9,338 nt of DNA from Methanobacterium sp. (GTDB taxonomy: Archaea; Methanobacteriota; Methanobacteria; Methanobacteriales; Methanobacteriaceae), in contig JAHRFX010000010.1 of assembly GCA_019084405.1 (NCBI GenBank), forward strand, positions 1 to 9,338, given 5' to 3'. Of the stretch, positions 6,526 to 9,338 are shown piece by piece. Numbering within the stretch: the stretch's first letter is position 1; each line of letters opens with the position of its first letter. The notes under the pieces were generated by a model. It ran no database searches, was not told the origin of the DNA, and saw only the letters and a list, made by a program, of their open reading frames with translations. The translations under genes and the position numbers were made by a program.

Positions 6526-7110
6526 TCATTCCAGTACGGTGTGCATCTTTTTAAGATCTTCCTCAGTCTTGCCCATTTCTACCATTAGTTGAGCAATGAT
6601 CCCGTCCAGGAAAAGTAAAGCTGTTACCTCGAACATGGTTCCCGATGGAGATAGCGACTGATGTTTTCCGTTCATCTGACGGGTTAAATAGTTCGGCTCC
6701 GAATCTATCTTGGTGCGACCTTTTATATGCACTACTAGATCAGCCATCTTCCCCAAGGTGGAATCGACATAGGAAGTAACGGCAATTATCTTAGCGTGTC
6801 TCTTTTTCGCCATAGTAGCAGCACTTATAATAGTAATAGTTTCCCCCGACCCGGAAATAGCCAGCAGACAATCTTCACTACCTATAGCAGGGGTAGTGGT
6901 CTCGCCGACCACATAGACACTGATTCCAAGATGCATGAGGCGCATGGCAAAAGCCCTGGCAACAAGCCCCGAGCGTCCTAAGCCCATTAAAAATACGTTC
7001 TTAGAAGATCTGAGAATGTTATTCATTTCTCCGATGTTTTCAGGATCAAGTTTATCTGAAACATTCTTTACATTGTCTAAAATTTCATCAATAGCATCAT
7101 TTAGAATCAT
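6526..7110 (-). CDS. hxlB: 6-phospho-3-hexuloisomerase (PHI)
   Basis: Interconverts 3-hexulose-6-phosphate and fructose-6-phosphate. In methanogens this ribulose monophosphate pathway step is mainly used in reverse to supply pentose phosphates. The 194-residue protein is a single SIS domain of typical length: VFLMGLGRSGLVARAFAMRL (39-58) is the first sugar-phosphate loop, LAISGSGET (83-91) the second, and PSGTMFEVTALLFLDG (155-170) is the conserved PHI segment. The ATG at 7108-7110 is preceded by GGTGA (7115-7119, minus strand). No hexulose-phosphate synthase partner is visible in the window. The gene is intact, shares its upstream region with the divergent regulator at 7224, and ends close to fdhD. 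A more general SIS isomerase is possible, but the motif set favours PHI. Confidence 0.9.
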   Translation of the reverse strand: MILNDAIDEILDNVKNVSDKLDPENIGEMNNILRSSKNVFLMGLGRSGLVARAFAMRLMHLGISVYVVGETTTPAIGSEDCLLAISGSGETITIISAATMAKKRHAKIIAVTSYVDSTLGKMADLVVHIKGRTKIDSEPNYLTRQMNGKHQSLSPSGTMFEVTALLFLDGIIAQLMVEMGKTEEDLKKMHTVLE

Positions 7111-7157
7111 CTGTTCACCAGTAGGTATATTATTCCTATCTTATATCTGAAGAGAGG

Positions 7158-7172
7158 TATATATTAATATTA
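7158..7172. promoter_or_regulatory. TATA-rich element shared by hxlB and the divergent regulator
   Basis: TATATATTAATATTA lies between the two divergent genes, about 48 bases from the hxlB start and about 52 from the regulator start. It can be read as a TATA box in either direction, with transcript starts near 7135 (minus) and 7195 (plus). This is a sequence-based prediction. Confidence 0.45.
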
Positions 7173-7223
7173 TCAAAGGCATTTGTAGTGGAGTGGTCCA
7201 TAAAAAATGGCCTCGCAGTTAAT

Positions 7224-8084
7224 ATGAAGATCCAAACCAAGCTAAATTTGGTCGTTAACGAGAACAATTTTAGTTATAAAGTATTTGAAACACTTAAATG
7301 CGTTTCTAAAACGTTTTCACAACGTAAAACAGCCCGAATACTTGGAGTATCCCATGCTGTTCTAAATAGGCGTATAAGAGAAGCTGAGGACAAATTAGGA
7401 TTTCTACTGGTGGAACGGACTGGTACCGGATCGGGGTTGACTAGAGATGGGATGGAGTTACTGGATGAATACTAGAAGTTAATGGAAAGATTTCATGAAC
7501 CCGAACAGCCAGTTATATGTGGAGGTCACATTTCCACCGGTTTAATGAATAATTTATCCCGAGATTATGATTTAGACATTTCTATCTACAGTACTGATGA
7601 TGATAGTGCTATCCGCGTGGCAGAGATGGGTTTAGTTGATATTTTAACTCTGGATGATCCTGTGCACGCTTTTATGCGAGATTTAAACTTTTTACCACTG
7701 GCCTACGACCACTTGGTCCTGGTGTCATCTTCAGGATTACTTCCCGAAACTATTGAAGAACTGGAGGGAAGTAATTTTGTGGAAGTTCCCCATTCAGCGT
7801 AGAGGTTGGCTTGGAACACCCTGGACAACTTGAAAATTGATTATAATATAACTGAACTTTGTATTTCCCCCCATATGGCTCTTAGAATTGTAAAAGACGA
7901 TAAAGATCTTTATAGCTTTATAAACAGAAGTCTGACACCCGGAGGGGAAATACTTGCAGATGATACACACCACCTTTTAACTTCCGTGTTATACAGTGAG
8001 AAGAGGGCTTTAAAAGATTTTTTAGATTATGTTTCCACCAGAGGTCAGAGTATTGTCGATAAAATGGGGTTTGAAAGAATTTAA
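7224..8084 (+). pseudogene. ModE/LysR-type regulator with two in-frame TAG codons
   Basis: A regulator with an N-terminal LysR/ModE-like winged HTH (SQRKTARILGVSHAVLNRRI, about residues 32-51, then RTGTGSGLTRDG) and a periplasmic-binding-protein-like sensor domain (ICGGHISTGL, STDDDSAIRVAEMGLVDIL). The second half resembles oxyanion or cofactor sensors of methanogens. The ATG at 7224 is preferred because the protein resembles family members from MKIQ onward; a GTG at 7188 in frame is the alternative, and neither has an excellent Shine-Dalgarno. One reading frame runs unbroken from 7224 to TAA at 8082-8084 except for TAG at 7473-7475 (codon 84) and TAG at 7800-7802 (codon 193). Both positions, DEY-stop-KLMERF and PHSA-stop-RLAWNTL, would suit glutamine, one C-to-T change away. 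Without readthrough only the HTH part is made. It is divergent from hxlB. Confidence 0.75.
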
Positions 8085-8110
8085 CTAATGCCCTCATTTA
8101 ACTAATGCCC
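8079..8110. repeat. 15-bp direct repeat at the end of the regulator gene
   Basis: ATTTAACTAATGCCC occurs at 8079-8093 and 8096-8110, a 17-base period. The first copy contains the regulator's stop codon. It is probably a small local duplication; no function is evident. Confidence 0.7.
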
Positions 8111-8121
8111 CTATTTGAAAG

Positions 8122-8513
8122 CTAAGAATATCCTTTAAATATCCGTTGTAAGTAGAAATGAATTATTGGTTCAATAATACGGGCTAAAAGAAGTCTAAAC
8201 GGATTTATATTGGCATCGTAATAGTAATTTTTTTCAAAGAGTCCATGTTCTTCCCAGTAAGCATGATCCGCAGGAAATTCTGATTTTAAATTCCTAGCAT
8301 TGATTTTCCAAACCCAGAAGCCAATCAGATCAGTTAAAGTAAGTGAAGGTAATTTACCAGTTTTAACTGCATTGTAAAACTTTTCTGTTTCTCTTTGGAG
8401 TTCGTTAATTGATTTTTCCCGGTAGTTAGGAGTTAAATCATCCAAATCAGCTATTCCCAATTTAGCCACCACACTAAAGCCCCAGCTCTTGGCTACTCGT
8501 TCCATGTATCCAG
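8122..8513 (-). pseudogene. C-terminal part of a flavodoxin/FMN-reductase-like protein (tentative)
   Basis: About 130 codons ending at TAG 8122-8124. The segment TGYMERVAKSWGFSVVAKLGIAD looks like the last part of a flavodoxin-like Rossmann domain. It is followed by a tail rich in W, Y and F (LTLTDLIGFWVWKINARN, YWEEHGLFEKNYYYDA) and a basic hydrophobic C-terminus (RLLLARIIEPIIHFYLQRIF) that might associate with membrane. I recall such tails in methanogen flavodoxin-family proteins but cannot name the exact family. The frame is open through the join near 8513, beyond which the DNA is lysS, so the N-terminal flavin-binding half is missing. An ATG at 8503-8505 could start a short peptide, but no Shine-Dalgarno supports it. 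It was probably divergent from lysS before the deletion. Confidence 0.45.
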
Positions 8514-9119
8514 TACGACCGGGTGGAGCGCATTATTACGGGAAAGAAGAAGCGGCCTCTGATAAGGAAGAAGAGAAGCTAAAAAAAATATACGAAGTTT
8601 CTCAGATCAAAATAGGGGATGAAATGCCATTCCAACCTTCTTACCGTTCCCTAACGGTGGCTTACCAGATAAACCAAGATCCAGAAATGGTTTACGGAAT
8701 ATTAAAGCGTAATTCACAGCTTTCTGAGGAGATGGAAGTACGGTCTTACGATGAAATTGGGGACACTGCTAGAAAACGGTCCAACAACGTTTAAACCAGG
8801 TTAAAAACTGGTTAGAACATTATGCCCCCCATTTGTCAAGTTTCAGGTACAGGAAAAGATTTCGAGTTTGGAACTTAACCCCTCACAGGAAAAATTCCTC
8901 CGGGACATAGCTGATGCCCTGGAACTGCGAGATTATACTTCAGAGGAACTGCACGACGAGATGTATCTCATACTAAAAGAACACGGTTTAAAACCACAAA
9001 AGGCTTTCCAGGCCATTTATCGCGTGATTATCGGTCAGAAACAGGGCCCCCGAGCAGCCTCATTTTTACTGTCCCTGGATAAGGACTTTTTGATTAAGAG
9101 GTTGCGCCAGGAAGAATAG
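8514..9119 (+). pseudogene. lysS: Class I lysyl-tRNA synthetase, C-terminal part, frameshifted
   Basis: C-terminal 200 or so residues of the archaeal class I LysRS, which charges tRNA-Lys; the full family protein is about 520-530 residues. What remains is the helical anticodon-binding region: YDRVERIYYGKEEAASDKEE, YRSLTVAYQI, LELNPSQEKFLRDIADAL, ELHDEMY, and AFQAIYRVIIGQKQGPRAASFL. The Rossmann catalytic domain with the HIGH and KMSKS-type motifs is missing. Three one-base deletions break the frame: near 8533-8534 (an extra T restores RIYYGKEE), near 8779-8780 (an extra C restores KRLQQRLNQVKNWL), and in CCCCCC at 8825-8830 (seven restore YAPPFVKFQVQEK). It ends at TAG 9117-9119. LysRS is essential, so either another copy exists elsewhere or the assembly is wrong here. 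Confidence 0.88.
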
Positions 9120-9149
9120 ATATATTTTAGAGAATTTCTATTAACTTCA

Positions 9150-9161
9150 TTTTTTATTTTT
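9150..9161 (+). terminator. T-rich terminator after lysS
   Basis: TTTTTTATTTTT begins 31 bases after the lysS stop. It fits a U-tract archaeal terminator but lies in a generally T-rich stretch, so the exact site is uncertain. Confidence 0.4.
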
Positions 9162-9338
9162 GGTGTATGGGGGTATTTTTTTGTGTTGTTTTGTTGGTTT
9201 TATTAGTCGGTTTTTTCTATTTTTTTAGTTGTTTATGTTCCTTTTTTTCCTGTTTTTCACCTGTTTTTTGGTTATTTGATGATAGCTGTCGCTGGGTGGC
9301 CTTGTTTTTTGAGTGTGTTGAGGTGGAATAGATTGAAA
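9162..9338. other. T/G-rich gene-free stretch ending in a CRISPR-repeat-like sequence
   Basis: No gene is seen. The plus strand is strongly T- and G-rich with many T runs of six or seven and very few A, unlike the rest of the window. The last bases, GGTGGAATAGATTGAAA, resemble the ATTGAAA(C/T/G) 3' end of archaeal CRISPR repeats, and the T-rich region could be a leader. Only one copy is visible because the window ends there, so no array can be claimed. Confidence 0.3.

Noticed and set aside
7473..7802. Pyrrolysine as the reading of the two TAG codons
   Set aside because: Methanobacteriales are not known to encode pyrrolysine, no pyl genes are in view, TAG ends other genes here, and the surroundings suit glutamine.
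8489..8513. A new start codon for lysS at 8489
   Set aside because: That codon lies in the truncated opposite-strand gene and in a frame that reaches LysRS sequence only after the break near 8533; there is no ribosome site.
9300..9338. A CRISPR array at the right end
   Set aside because: Only one partial repeat-like sequence is visible; without a second copy and a spacer an array cannot be called.

Overview
The window looks like a contig from a methanogenic archaeon, most likely a Methanobacterium-type member of the Methanobacteriales. The indications are a class I (archaeal-type) lysyl-tRNA synthetase, an archaeal 6-phospho-3-hexuloisomerase, FdhD, ModE-type regulators with glycine-rich wings, archaeal TATA boxes followed by Shine-Dalgarno starts, and AT-rich IS elements. 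This is read from protein motifs alone; no database search was possible.

Layout. 1-1380: an IS630-type element on the minus strand whose transposase is broken into three frames. 1432-2516: molybdenum-cofactor genes, a truncated mobB running straight into a 5'-truncated, frameshifted moaA. 2571-3539: an IS5-type element with perfect 15-bp ends and an 8-bp target duplication. 3612-4304: an intact ModE-type regulator with a TOBE domain. 4310-5564 (minus): remnants of a NuoE/NuoF (HndA/HndC-like) flavin and iron-sulfur electron-input pair, joined by an internal deletion. 5765-6496: intact fdhD. 6526-7110 (minus): intact hxlB. 7224-8084: a second ModE/LysR-type regulator interrupted by two in-frame TAG codons. 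8122-8513 (minus) and 8514-9119: a truncated flavodoxin-like gene abutting the C-terminal 40% of lysS. 9120-9338: a T/G-rich stretch with no gene, ending in a sequence that resembles the 3' end of an archaeal CRISPR repeat.

Theme. Most recognisable genes belong to molybdenum/tungsten and formate metabolism: pterin cofactor synthesis (MoaA), nucleotide attachment (MobB), molybdate or tungstate sensing (two ModE-like proteins), sulfur transfer to formate dehydrogenase (FdhD), and an NAD(P)H-type electron-transfer pair (NuoE/NuoF-like). Together they suggest the remains of a formate dehydrogenase support region.

The striking feature is damage. There are three internal junctions where two neighbouring genes are both cut off, single-base frameshifts mostly at homopolymers, two amber codons where glutamine is expected, and lost cysteine ligands in the NuoF remnant. 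Only modE, fdhD and hxlB read through cleanly. Either this is a decaying accessory or duplicated region, or the assembly is poor (short homopolymers plus chimeric joins). The truncation of lysS, normally essential, makes that question decisive. I did not find convincing evidence of a new defence or metabolic system.
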